DNA of 64,000 nucleotides from Microvirga guangxiensis. GTDB taxonomy: Bacteria > Pseudomonadota > Alphaproteobacteria > Rhizobiales > Beijerinckiaceae. Shown here piece by piece: positions 36,904 to 44,536 of this stretch. Made by a program: the position numbers and the translations under genes. The stretch is from assembly GCF_900102135.1 (NCBI RefSeq), contig NZ_FMVJ01000005.1, positions 212,736 through 276,735 of the forward strand, in the 5' to 3' direction. Each line of letters begins with the position of its first letter. The first letter of the stretch is position 1. The notes below the pieces were generated by a model. That model saw only the letters and a list, made by a program, of their open reading frames with translations. It had not been told where the DNA came from and made no database searches.

Positions 36904-36992
36904 CCTGACCTCTTTCGATGGAGTTGGGTGTTCTTATCTCAAACTCAGGCTCCCGCAACAGCCAAGGCCGCATACGAGCGTTGTAAATTCGG

Positions 36993-38390
36993 ATGACCGA
37001 TACCCTGGATACCCCCCTTTTTCGCCCTCCGGCCCCCAAGCCCCTGCAGGAGCCGCCGGGGCTGCTCGCGTTCCTGCTGGCCCTTCGCCGGAACCCGCTG
37101 ACGACCTGGACCGAGCGGCATTTCAGCGAGCCCATCATTTCGGGCAGCGGGGCTCTGGGGCGGATCACGGTGGTGAACGATCCGGACGTCATCCGCCACA
37201 TCTTCGTCGACAATGCCGCCAATTACCGGAAGGACGACCTGCAGCTCCGGGTTCTCGCCCCCGGTCTGGGGAAGGGCCTGCTGACTGCGGAGGGCGAGGA
37301 GTGGAAGCTCCAGCGCCGCACGATCGCGCCTCTGTTCCCGCCGCGTGTCGTGTCCGGGTTCTTCCCGGCCATGGTCGAGTCCGCCGAGCGCCTCGTGCGC
37401 CGCTGGCAGCGGCGCCCTGAGGGCAGGGAGGTCGACATCTCCCTCGAGATGACCCGCGTCACCCTCGACGTGCTGGAGCGGACGATCTTCTCGAAGGGCG
37501 TGGCCCGCGACCCGGATGCCCTGGGGCGTGCCATCACCCGCTATTTCGAAGGCTTGGGACGCATCGACCCGGTCGATATCTTCGGCTTGCCGGATTGGGT
37601 GCCCCGCATCGGACGCTGGCGGGCGCGACCGGCCATCCGCTTCTTCGAGGAGCTTGTGAACGAACTGATCCGGGACCGGAAGGCCTTGCTGGAGCGGGGC
37701 GAGGCTGCGCCGCGCGATCTTCTGACCTTGCTTCTGGAAGCAGCCGATCCGGAAACCGGCAAGGGACTCAGCGACCTGGAGGTGGCCGCCAACATCGTCA
37801 CCTTCATCGGCGCCGGTCACGAGACCACGGCCAATGCCTTGTCCTGGGCGATCTACCTGATCTCGCAGGACGAGCGTGTCCGTGCGCGGATCGAGCGGGA
37901 GGTGGACGAGGTTTTGGGCGCGGGGGCCTTCGAGCCGCAGCATGTCGAGCGGCTTGTCTATACCCGGGCCGTTCTGGATGAGGCGATGCGCCTCTACCCG
38001 CCGGCTCCTTTCCTGAGCCGAGCCGCCATCGCGGACGATCGGATCGGCGATCTCACGATCGAGGCAGGCACTGTGGTCACCATCGCGCCTTATGTGCTCC
38101 ATCGCCACCGCACGCTCTGGGACGAGCCCGACGCCTTCAGGCCCGAGCGCTTCCTGCCGGAGGAGAAGGCGAAAATCGACAAGTTCGCCTATCTGCCTTT
38201 CGGCGCAGGACCCCGCGTCTGCATCGGAGCTACTTTCGCGCTACAGGAGGCCGTGATCGTACTGGCCACCATCGTCCGGGCCGTTCGCCTCGACCTCAAG
38301 GAGGGCCACAAGGTGACGCCGCTCCATCGCATCACGCTGAGACCTCATGAGGGGCTGCCGATGAGGCTGACTTATCGCCGGGAGAGTTGA
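36993..38390 (+). CDS. Cytochrome P450
   Basis: The 465-residue soluble P450 has the I-helix oxygen-activation motif GAGHETTANALSW, the ExxR helix LDEAMRLYPP, and the heme-thiolate loop FGAGPRVCIGATFAL with the cysteine at about residue 410. The length and the N-terminal Pro-rich FRPPAPKPLQEPPGLLAFLLALRRNPL resemble the bacterial CYP102-like/CYP1-related fatty-acid group lacking a fused reductase. No ferredoxin gene is adjacent, so redox partners are unknown. Substrate not predictable. Confidence 0.93.
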   Translation: MTDTLDTPLFRPPAPKPLQEPPGLLAFLLALRRNPLTTWTERHFSEPIISGSGALGRITVVNDPDVIRHIFVDNAANYRKDDLQLRVLAPGLGKGLLTAEGEEWKLQRRTIAPLFPPRVVSGFFPAMVESAERLVRRWQRRPEGREVDISLEMTRVTLDVLERTIFSKGVARDPDALGRAITRYFEGLGRIDPVDIFGLPDWVPRIGRWRARPAIRFFEELVNELIRDRKALLERGEAAPRDLLTLLLEAADPETGKGLSDLEVAANIVTFIGAGHETTANALSWAIYLISQDERVRARIEREVDEVLGAGAFEPQHVERLVYTRAVLDEAMRLYPPAPFLSRAAIADDRIGDLTIEAGTVVTIAPYVLHRHRTLWDEPDAFRPERFLPEEKAKIDKFAYLPFGAGPRVCIGATFALQEAVIVLATIVRAVRLDLKEGHKVTPLHRITLRPHEGLPMRLTYRRES

Positions 38391-38640
38391 GCCAGAGGGA
38401 GTGAGCGTTAGGGAAGCGCCGCTTGGGCTACTCTTGTCTGTCAAAGAGCATGCGGGAATGGCCTCGCGAGCTTGTTGCTCCGAGGGTGATGGTCGAGGGA
38501 GGGCGCGAGGAGGCGTCCGGCTCGTGTGTCTAATGTGTGAAGAACCTGACGGCTCCTCGCGCACGGTTCTTTTAGGCGTACACCGCATCTTGCAGCGATG
38601 GGCCTCCCGGCCCGGCTTGCGAGGCCTGACCCAGGACCGC
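38391..38640. other. Intergenic region after the P450 gene without a recognised gene
   Basis: The 250 bp hold an inverted repeat AAGAACC (38542-38548) with GGTTCTT (38567-38573) around a GC-rich core, possibly a hairpin for the minus-strand SOS transcript. Frames on both strands give Arg/Ser/Pro-rich translations with no similarity I recognise. Confidence 0.4.
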
Positions 38641-39066
38641 TCCCGGCTCCACAATCACGACGCCTCGCGAGCGCGCCCCTCGGTGAGCCAGGACATCCCA
38701 AGATATAGCCAAGGTTAGGATCATTGTCAAGAACAAAGTGAGAACATAACATCCGCTGCTGTGCTTGGGTAAGGCGCGTGTTTCCCTCCCCCTTGCGGGG
38801 AGGGGCAGGGGTGGGGGTGGTCCGACCGGGTGAGCGGATGAACCAGTGAGACGCTGGAATACCTCTCCCGGTTGGGAGAGGTCGGAGCGCAGCTCCGGGT
38901 GAGGGACTGCCTTGTCCGGAGAGGGCATTCCCTCACCCCTGCCCCTCTCCCACCCGGGAGAGGGGATGTGCTGTAGGGCTGTCATGTTCACTGGATCAGC
39001 AAAGCGCTTCGACATTCCGACCCCCACCCCTAACCCCTCCCCGCAAGGGGGAGGGAACACGCGCAC
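38640..39066 (-). repeat. Composite palindromic repeat, copy B (inverted relative to copy A)
   Basis: Read on the minus strand from 39066, the order of blocks is the same as in copy A (14691-15350) without the inserted repeat. Long identical stretches include GGAGCTGCGCTCCGACC, GTGTCTCACTGGTT-type (here GCGTCTCACTGGTT), CCACCCCCACCCCTGCCCC and the CCCTCCCC/GGGGAGGG palindrome (38784-38804). A further palindrome of the family is at 39034-39055. It ends in the LexA-box promoter (38745-38702) and a GAGGCGTCG block. Confidence 0.75.
38702..38745 (-). promoter_or_regulatory. SOS-type promoter: LexA box plus sigma-70 hexamers (copy B)
   Basis: On the minus strand, GTTC-TCACTTT-GTTC (38745-38731) abuts TTGACA (38730-38725), a 17-bp spacer and TATATC (38707-38702). 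This is a near-ideal sigma-70 promoter with an exact LexA box. It points to the 3' end of the P450 gene, antisense to it. Confidence 0.7.
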
Positions 39067-39152
39067 TCGTCACGCGACTCCGCGCTCGGGCAGCGAGCCC
39101 GCGGGGCGACGTCTCGACAGATTGGGATTGAGCGGGCTGACCCGGAGAACCG

Positions 39153-39761
39153 TCAGTTCTTCTTGCGGAAAGCGTCGAGGCTCACGACCTCGGCCGTGCC
39201 GGCGGCGTTGGCGTCCGCGGCTTCGGGCTTGGAAGCGTCCTCCTGCAGGCTCTTCTCGCTCTTGGCGGCCGGAGCCTTCTCGGGGGCAGGCTTCTTCTCC
39301 GCAGCCGGAACGGCTGGCTTGCGGGGCTGCTTCAGCTCCACGGGCTCCGATCCACGGATCTGCTGCGGCGCGGGGGGAGCTTCGTTGATTTCCTCTTCCT
39401 CATCGTCCTGGCCATCGAACTTGAGGCCGAACTGCACGGAGGGGTCGAAGAAACCGGTGAGAGCATCGAAGGGAATGAGCAGCCGCTCGGGAACGCCGGA
39501 GAAGGAGAGGCCCACCTCGAAAGTGTGCTCGGTGACGTTCATGTCCCAGAACTGATGCTGGAGAACGATGGTCATCTCCTGAGGATATTTCTCGCGCAGG
39601 CGGTTCGACAGGCGAACGCCGGGGAAATCCGTCTGGAAGGAGATGTAGAAATGGTGCTCGCCCGGCAGGCCATCCTTGCAGTCGATCAGCACTTTGCGCA
39701 CGACGCCCTTCAAGGCGTCCTGCACCAGAAGATCGTAGCGGATCAGGTCTTTGCCGGCCAT
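39153..39761 (-). CDS. sspB: SspB-alpha, ClpXP adaptor for tmRNA-tagged proteins
   Basis: The 202-residue protein matches alphaproteobacterial SspB: IRYDLLVQDALKGVVRKVLIDC, HHFYISFQTDFPGVRLS, EMTIVLQHQFWDMNV and LIPFDALTGFFDPSVQFGLKF. A long Pro/Ala/Glu/Lys linker follows, ending in LDAFRKKN, the ClpX-binding tail. SspB delivers ssrA-tagged substrates to ClpXP. It lies just downstream of the tmRNA gene on the same strand, so adaptor and tag source are physically linked. Confidence 0.92.
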   Translation of the reverse strand: MAGKDLIRYDLLVQDALKGVVRKVLIDCKDGLPGEHHFYISFQTDFPGVRLSNRLREKYPQEMTIVLQHQFWDMNVTEHTFEVGLSFSGVPERLLIPFDALTGFFDPSVQFGLKFDGQDDEEEEINEAPPAPQQIRGSEPVELKQPRKPAVPAAEKKPAPEKAPAAKSEKSLQEDASKPEAADANAAGTAEVVSLDAFRKKN

Positions 39762-39778
39762 AGGCGATCCCTATTCAG

Positions 39779-39814
39779 AAACAAAAGTGGAGGCTTCTGT
39801 TGCCAGGTGCCTCC
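39779..39814 (-). terminator. Terminator of the tmRNA gene
   Basis: On the minus strand GGAGGC (39814-39809) pairs with GCCTCC (39794-39789) around a 14-nt loop, followed by AC and TTTTGTTT. It closes the ssrA transcript 18 bases before the sspB start. Confidence 0.75.
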
Positions 39815-40103
39815 GAACCCCGCCTAACGGTGCTACCCGCTAGGGCTTTGAGTCGGCTTTAGGGACCGCTTACGCAGCCACTGCAACCGGAGCATAGTTG
39901 TCGTTGGCAACTATAAATAGGCCCGATAACGGCGGAACCATGCCGAGCGAAAGTCTACCCTTTACGCCCTCGTCGATCCTATTTCGCCCCCGCCGAAACC
40001 CAGGATCGAGCCTGGGCTTTGGTGGAGGCGCCGGGTACCGCCCCCGGGTCCGATGGGTTTATTCCGATAGCCGTTTATCGCCATAGCCGGTCTGGCGACC
40101 GGC
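39815..40103 (-). ncRNA. ssrA: tmRNA, circularly permuted two-piece alphaproteobacterial type
   Basis: Ribosome-rescue RNA. Reading the minus strand, the acceptor piece comes first and ends with T-arm CCGGG-GGCGGTA-CCCGG then CGCCTCC-ACCA (3' end at 40020). After a 28-nt intervening segment the coding piece starts GGGGGCG (39991-39985), which pairs with CGCCTCC over 7 bp with one G-U, forming the acceptor stem. GGATCGACGAGGGCG follows, and the tag frame (39908-39870) encodes ANDNYAPVAVAA-stop. The outer ends are approximate; the 5' end is set from the promoter. Confidence 0.92.
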
Positions 40104-40109
40104 AAGCCC

Positions 40110-40138
40110 AATATAGGTGGCGCGATTGAAATTTGAAA
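40110..40138 (-). promoter_or_regulatory. Promoter of the tmRNA gene
   Basis: On the minus strand TTTCAA (40138-40133), a 17-bp spacer and TATATT (40115-40110). Transcription would begin near 40103, just before the acceptor piece. Confidence 0.6.
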
Positions 40139-40308
40139 GAGTGTGCGCGGCGAGATCGGCGAGGAAATGCATATTCGCAGATCCATGGCGGCGGCTTTCG
40201 GTATGCCCTTCAACAAGTCATTTGCGAAAATTAAATGATTCACAGGAATAGAAAATTCCTGACTCGGAGGGCAGGTTCGGCTGCCCTATGATGAGGGGAG
40301 GAGCGACC

Positions 40309-41103
40309 ATGCAAGCCTATCACGATCTTCTCCGCCGCATCATGGATGAGGGCGTCCGCAAGGACGACCGGACCGGGACCGGGACCATCTCCGTCTTCGG
40401 CCACCAGATGCGCTTCGATCTCAGCGAGGGGTTCCCGCTCGTCACGACGAAGAAGCTGCACCTGCGCTCGATCATCCACGAGCTTCTCTGGTTCCTGAAG
40501 GGCGACACCAACATCCGCTACCTGCAGGAGAACGGCGTCACGATCTGGGACGAGTGGGCGGATGAGAACGGCGATCTCGGCCCCGTCTACGGCAAGCAAT
40601 GGCGCTCATGGGCAAAGCCCGACGGCGGCACTGTCGACCAGATCAAATGGGTGCTCGACGAGATCCGCCGCAATCCCGATTCCCGCCGCCTGATCGTCTC
40701 CGCCTGGAATCCGGCGGAGCTCGACAAGATGGCGCTCGCGCCCTGCCATTGCCTGTTCCAGTTCTATGTGGCGGAGGGCCGGCTCTCCTGCCAGCTTTAC
40801 CAGCGTTCGGCGGACGTTTTTCTCGGCGTGCCGTTCAATATCGCATCCTACGCCCTGCTCACGCACATGATGGCGCAGGCGACCGGGCTGCAGCCGGGCG
40901 ATTTCGTGCATTCCTTCGGCGATGCGCACCTCTATCTCAACCATCTGGAGCAGACGCGCCTGCAGCTCTCCCGCGAGCCGCGGGCTTTGCCGAAGCTCAG
41001 GCTCAATCCGGCGGTGAGGTCGCTGTTCGATTTCACCTTTGATGACATCGCCATCGAGGATTACGATCCTCACCCCGCCATCAAGGCGCCCGTTGCGGTC
41101 TGA
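40309..41103 (+). CDS. thyA: Thymidylate synthase ThyA
   Basis: The 264-residue enzyme makes dTMP from dUMP using methylene-THF, yielding dihydrofolate. The catalytic cysteine is C146 in [12 protein letters not shown], the same number as in E. coli. [21 protein letters not shown] and the C-terminal [16 protein letters not shown] are diagnostic. GGGGAGGAG upstream of ATG 40309 fixes the start. It forms a folate cluster with DUF2293 and folA, which recycles its product. Confidence 0.97.
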   Translation: MQAYHDLLRRIMDEGVRKDDRTGTGTISVFGHQMRFDLSEGFPLVTTKKLHLRSIIHELLWFLKGDTNIRYLQENGVTIWDEWADENGDLGPVYGKQWRSWAKPDGGTVDQIKWVLDEIRRNPDSRRLIVSAWNPAELDKMALAPCHCLFQFYVAEGRLSCQLYQRSADVFLGVPFNIASYALLTHMMAQATGLQPGDFVHSFGDAHLYLNHLEQTRLQLSREPRALPKLRLNPAVRSLFDFTFDDIAIEDYDPHPAIKAPVAV

Positions 41104-41108
41104 CGCTC

Positions 41109-41414
41109 ATGGACAGGCGCGAGGCTATTCAAAGCGCCGTTCGGGTTCTGGCTCCGCGAATCCCGAAACATGAATTCGAGTCCGTGACGGATCATGCGCT
41201 CGGCAGCCGGGGCCTTCATACCGCGTCGCCCGAGACCGCGGCGTGGCTGTCGATCACGGCCTATATCCGTCATCGTCTGACCGATTACGACAACCTGCTC
41301 GACGAAGGCTACGACGTGGACAGCGCGCGTTTCTTCGTCCTCGACGACATGAACGGCATTCTCGAGGAATGGGGCTCGCCGCGGCGCATCCAGGCCGAGG
41401 ACGAGGCGGAGTAG
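41109..41414 (+). CDS. DUF2293 domain protein
   Basis: The 101-residue protein is largely helical: MDRREAIQSAVRVLAPRIPKHEFESVTDHALGS, then AAWLSITAYIRHRLTDYDNLLDEGYDVDSARFFVLDDMNGILEEWG, the DUF2293 core (APRIP... and A...L.....YIRH..TDYD). The function is unknown. It lies five bases after thyA and upstream of folA, so it is probably co-transcribed with them. Confidence 0.85.
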   Translation: MDRREAIQSAVRVLAPRIPKHEFESVTDHALGSRGLHTASPETAAWLSITAYIRHRLTDYDNLLDEGYDVDSARFFVLDDMNGILEEWGSPRRIQAEDEAE

Positions 41415-41478
41415 GCATGCGGCGTATGACAAAGAACAGGCCCGCTTCGGCCGTCGTTACTTCTTCCTGGAAGGTGGC

Positions 41479-41991
41479 ATGACATTTCCTCTCATCCTCG
41501 TGGTGGCCGTCGCCGAGAACGGCGTGATCGGACGCGACAACCAGCTTCTCTGGCGGATCAGAACCGACCTGAAGCGCTTTCGCGAGCTCACCATGTCCAA
41601 GCCCATGATCATGGGCCGCAAGACCTTCGAATCTATCGGCAAGCCCCTGCCGGGCCGTGAAACCATCGTGCTCACGCGCGATTCCGGCTTCTCGGCTCCC
41701 GGAATCCATGTGGTCCATGGCTGGGATCAGGCCGTGTCGAAGGGAGAGGAGCTTGCAACGGCGATGGGAGCGGGGGCGATTGCCGTCGTCGGGGGCGCCG
41801 AGATCTATAGAATCGCTTTGCCTCACGTGCAGACAATATACCTCACGGAAGTCGCGGCATCTCCGGCAGGAGATGCGTTCTTTCCCCCAGTCGATCGGTC
41901 ACTCTTTCGTGAAACGGCGCGGATATCTCATCCAAAAAGCCCGGATGACGAGCACCCGTTTACCTTTATTGACTTCGAAAGACGCTCCTGA
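41479..41991 (+). CDS. folA: Dihydrofolate reductase FolA
   Basis: The 170-residue enzyme reduces dihydrofolate to tetrahydrofolate with NADPH. Segments LVVAVAENGVIGRDNQLLWRIRTDLKRFRELTM, IMGRKTFESIGKPLPGRE and VVGGAEIYRIALPHV match the family. The usual P-W in the substrate loop is LLW here. It follows thyA and DUF2293 in the same orientation, matching the metabolic link between the two enzymes. Confidence 0.95.
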   Translation: MTFPLILVVAVAENGVIGRDNQLLWRIRTDLKRFRELTMSKPMIMGRKTFESIGKPLPGRETIVLTRDSGFSAPGIHVVHGWDQAVSKGEELATAMGAGAIAVVGGAEIYRIALPHVQTIYLTEVAASPAGDAFFPPVDRSLFRETARISHPKSPDDEHPFTFIDFERRS

Positions 41992-42003
41992 GCCACGCCA
42001 AGG

Positions 42004-42031
42004 TTGACGAAAGGCTTTTTAATCCCCAATT
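42004..42031 (+). promoter_or_regulatory. Possible RpoH (heat-shock) promoter upstream of hflKC
   Basis: TTGACG (42004-42009), 14 bases, then CCCCAATT (42024-42031) resembles the sigma-32 -35/-10 pattern. The downstream genes encode protein-quality-control factors. The match is partial. Confidence 0.35.
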
Positions 42032-42127
42032 CGCAGGCTTGACAGGCGGAAGAGGCAACACCCAAAAACCGTCTACCAGTCCATCGGCTTTCCGGCCGGT
42101 CTTTATCAGAGTGAGGAAAGGCGTCCT

Positions 42128-43273
42128 ATGCCTTGGAGTAACCAAAGCGGCGGCGGTGGCCCCTGGGGGCAACGTGGCGGATCAGGCGGCGGCAAGAGCC
42201 CATGGGGCTCGGGCGGACCGCAGGGCAATGGCAATCCGCCCGACCTTGAGGATATTCTGCGCCGTGGCCAGGATCGCCTGAAGGATTTCATCCCCGGCGG
42301 CGGCTCCATGGGCGGCAAGGGCATCATCCTCATCGTTCTGGGCGCCATCGCCATCTGGTTGCTGACCGGCTTCTATACGGTCCGGCCCAATGAGGTCGGC
42401 ATCAACATGATCTTCGGGAAGTACAGCTCCAGCAGCGGCGAAGGTCTGCGCTACAACTATCCCTATCCGATCGGCCGGGTGATCAAGCCCGACGTGACCA
42501 GGCAGCAGCGCGTCGAAGTGGGGTATCGCTCCACCGCGACGGGGCAGGGGCGCCCTCGCGACGTGATTGAAGAGAGCCTGATGCTCACCGCCGACGAGAA
42601 CATCGTCGATATCGATTTCGACGCGGTGTGGCAGATCAATCCTGCGCGTCCGCAGGATTATGTGTTCAATCTCCAGAATCCCGACGGCACCATCAAGTCC
42701 GTGGCCGAGAGCGCCATGCGCGAGGTGATCGGCCGCCGCAACATCCAGGCCATTCTCACCACCGAGCAGGCGAGCATCGCGACCGAAGTGCGCCAGATCA
42801 TGCAGGAAGCGCTCGATGCTTACGGCGCAGGCGTGCTCATCAACGTGGTGCAGCTCCAGGCCGCGCGTCCGCCGTCCGAGGTCCAGCAGGCCTTCTTCGA
42901 CGTGAACGCCGCACAGCAGGACGCCGTGCGCGTGCAGAACGAGGCTTCGGCCTATGCCAGCCGGATCGTGCCCGAGGCACGAGGCGAGGCGGCCCGCACC
43001 GTCCAGCAGGCGGAGGCCTATCGCGAGCAGTCCGTGGCCGACGCCACCGGTCAGGCCGCGCGCTTCAGCCAGGTTTACGAAGAGTACCGCAAGGCTCCGG
43101 ATGTCAGCCGCGAGCGCATTTTCCTCGAAACCATGGAGCGCGTCTTCGGCAGCGTGGACAAGATCATCGTGGACCAGAACGGGCAGGGGGTCGTGCCTTT
43201 CCTGCCGCTCACCCAGGGACAATCCCAGCCGCCGCAATCCCAGAACAACACCAACCAGGGGGCTACGCGATGA
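42128..43273 (+). CDS. hflK: FtsH modulator HflK
   Basis: The 381-residue protein has a Gly/Pro-rich N-terminus (NQSGGGGPWGQRGGSGGG), one membrane helix (GIILIVLGAIAIWLLTGFYTV), an SPFH/band-7 domain (RPNEVGINMIFGKY...) and a long Ala/Glu/Arg/Gln helix, ending in a Pro/Gln tail. HflK and HflC form a large cage around FtsH and limit its degradation of membrane proteins. The stop overlaps the hflC start by four bases (ATGA), so translation is coupled. ftsH itself is at the left end of the window. Confidence 0.95.
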   Translation: MPWSNQSGGGGPWGQRGGSGGGKSPWGSGGPQGNGNPPDLEDILRRGQDRLKDFIPGGGSMGGKGIILIVLGAIAIWLLTGFYTVRPNEVGINMIFGKYSSSSGEGLRYNYPYPIGRVIKPDVTRQQRVEVGYRSTATGQGRPRDVIEESLMLTADENIVDIDFDAVWQINPARPQDYVFNLQNPDGTIKSVAESAMREVIGRRNIQAILTTEQASIATEVRQIMQEALDAYGAGVLINVVQLQAARPPSEVQQAFFDVNAAQQDAVRVQNEASAYASRIVPEARGEAARTVQQAEAYREQSVADATGQAARFSQVYEEYRKAPDVSRERIFLETMERVFGSVDKIIVDQNGQGVVPFLPLTQGQSQPPQSQNNTNQGATR

Positions 43274-44196
43274 ATAACCCCGTCCTTCGCACAGGGCTCC
43301 TGATCCTTCTGGTTCTGGTCGCCATCGTTCTCTACAGCGCAACCTTCATCGTCCAGCAGACGCAATACGCACTCGTCCTGCGCTTCGGCGCGGTGCAGTC
43401 CGCGATTTCCGAGCCGGGCCTGAAGTTCAAGCTGCCGCTGGTCGACAACGTCACCTACTTCGAAAAGCGCGTTCTCGATCTCGACCTGCCCGTGCAGACG
43501 CTTCTGTCCGCCGACCGGCAGAACCTGGAGGTCGACGCCTTCACCCGTTACCGCATCGTCGATCCGCTGCGCTTCTATCAGGCAGTGGGTTCGATTTCCC
43601 TCGCCAACCAGCGCCTGCAGAGCTTCACCAACTCCGCCATGCGCAACATCCTGGCCAGCGCCTCGCGAGATGCCATCGTGCGCACCGAGCGTCCGCAGCT
43701 GATGGAACGCATCCAGGAGGATGTGAACCGTCAGGCCGGCAGCCTCGGCATCGAGATGATCGACGTGCGTCTCACCCGCGTCGATCTGCCCAACGCCAAC
43801 AGTCAGGCGGTTTATCAGCGCATGCGTACGGAGCGTGAGCGCGAGGCCGCGGATCTTCGCGCCAACGGCAACCAGCAGGCGCAGACCATCCGCGCCCGCG
43901 CCGAACGCGAGGCAACCATCATCCGCGCCGAGGCAAACCAGAGGGCGGAAGAGCTGCGCGGTCAGGGCGACGCCGACCGTAACCGCATCCTCGCCGAGGC
44001 GTTCGGCCGGGATCCCGAGTTCTTCGCTTTCTACCGGTCCATGCAGGCCTACGAGGCGGGTCTCAAAGGAAGCGGGACGCGTCTCGTTCTGAGCCCCGAC
44101 TCGGAATTCTTCCGCTACTTCAACGGGTCCAACGCTCGGCCCAATGGAGGAGCCTCCACAACAACCCCGGCTCCCCAGCCGGCTCCTGCACAGTAA
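43270..44196 (+). CDS. hflC: FtsH modulator HflC
   Basis: The 308-residue protein has an N-terminal membrane helix (LLILLVLVAIVLYSATFIV) and an SPFH domain (VQQTQYALVLRFGAVQSAISEPGLKFKLPLVDNVTYFEKRVLDLD). The helical region QRMRTEREREAADLRANGNQQAQ follows, ending FYRSMQAYEAGL and a Pro/Thr tail. It partners HflK. It is followed by a DUF2065 gene after six bases. Confidence 0.95.
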   Translation: MNNPVLRTGLLILLVLVAIVLYSATFIVQQTQYALVLRFGAVQSAISEPGLKFKLPLVDNVTYFEKRVLDLDLPVQTLLSADRQNLEVDAFTRYRIVDPLRFYQAVGSISLANQRLQSFTNSAMRNILASASRDAIVRTERPQLMERIQEDVNRQAGSLGIEMIDVRLTRVDLPNANSQAVYQRMRTEREREAADLRANGNQQAQTIRARAEREATIIRAEANQRAEELRGQGDADRNRILAEAFGRDPEFFAFYRSMQAYEAGLKGSGTRLVLSPDSEFFRYFNGSNARPNGGASTTTPAPQPAPAQ

Positions 44197-44202
44197 GATC
44201 TG

Positions 44203-44394
44203 ATGTTGGATTTGATTGCAGCCCTCGGCCTCGCTCTCGCGGTCGAGGGCATTTTGTTTGCCGCTTTCCCTGACGGGATGCGCCGCGCCATGTATGAGGC
44301 GGCGCACAGCCCGAGCGACCAGATGCGCCTCGTCGGCATCATCTCGGCCTTTGTCGGCCTCGGTATCATCTGGCTCGTGCGCTGGGTTGGTTGA
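44203..44394 (+). CDS. DUF2065 family small membrane protein
   Basis: The 63-residue protein has two hydrophobic helices (LIAALGLALAVEGILFAAFP and IISAFVGLGIIWLVRWVG) joined by a basic loop with MRRAMYEAA, the DUF2065/YjeT pattern. It lies between hflC and degP, the usual YjeT position relative to hflKC. The function is unknown. Confidence 0.9.
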   Translation: MLDLIAALGLALAVEGILFAAFPDGMRRAMYEAAHSPSDQMRLVGIISAFVGLGIIWLVRWVG

Positions 44395-44536
44395 GGAACA
44401 AAGCCTTGCGTTGCCCGAAGATGGCCTCCGCTTTCGGAGACAAGGCGCGGGAGCGGTCCAGCTTCCGCCGCATTCGCCGCTTGAATGGCGGGCAAGAACG
44501 ACAATCTATATCTCATTCTCCAAGAGAGGGTTCTCG

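Noticed and set aside
38570..38728. Possible small protein (MILTLAISWDVLAHRGARS onwards) in repeat copy B
   Set aside because: Its ATG lies upstream of the predicted transcription start of the SOS promoter and copy A carries no ATG at that place; similarity of the two translations follows from DNA homology of the repeats.
39034..39055. Palindromes as rho-independent terminators
   Set aside because: They recur in several contexts as a repeat family and are not followed by T-runs, so most are listed as repeats, not terminators.
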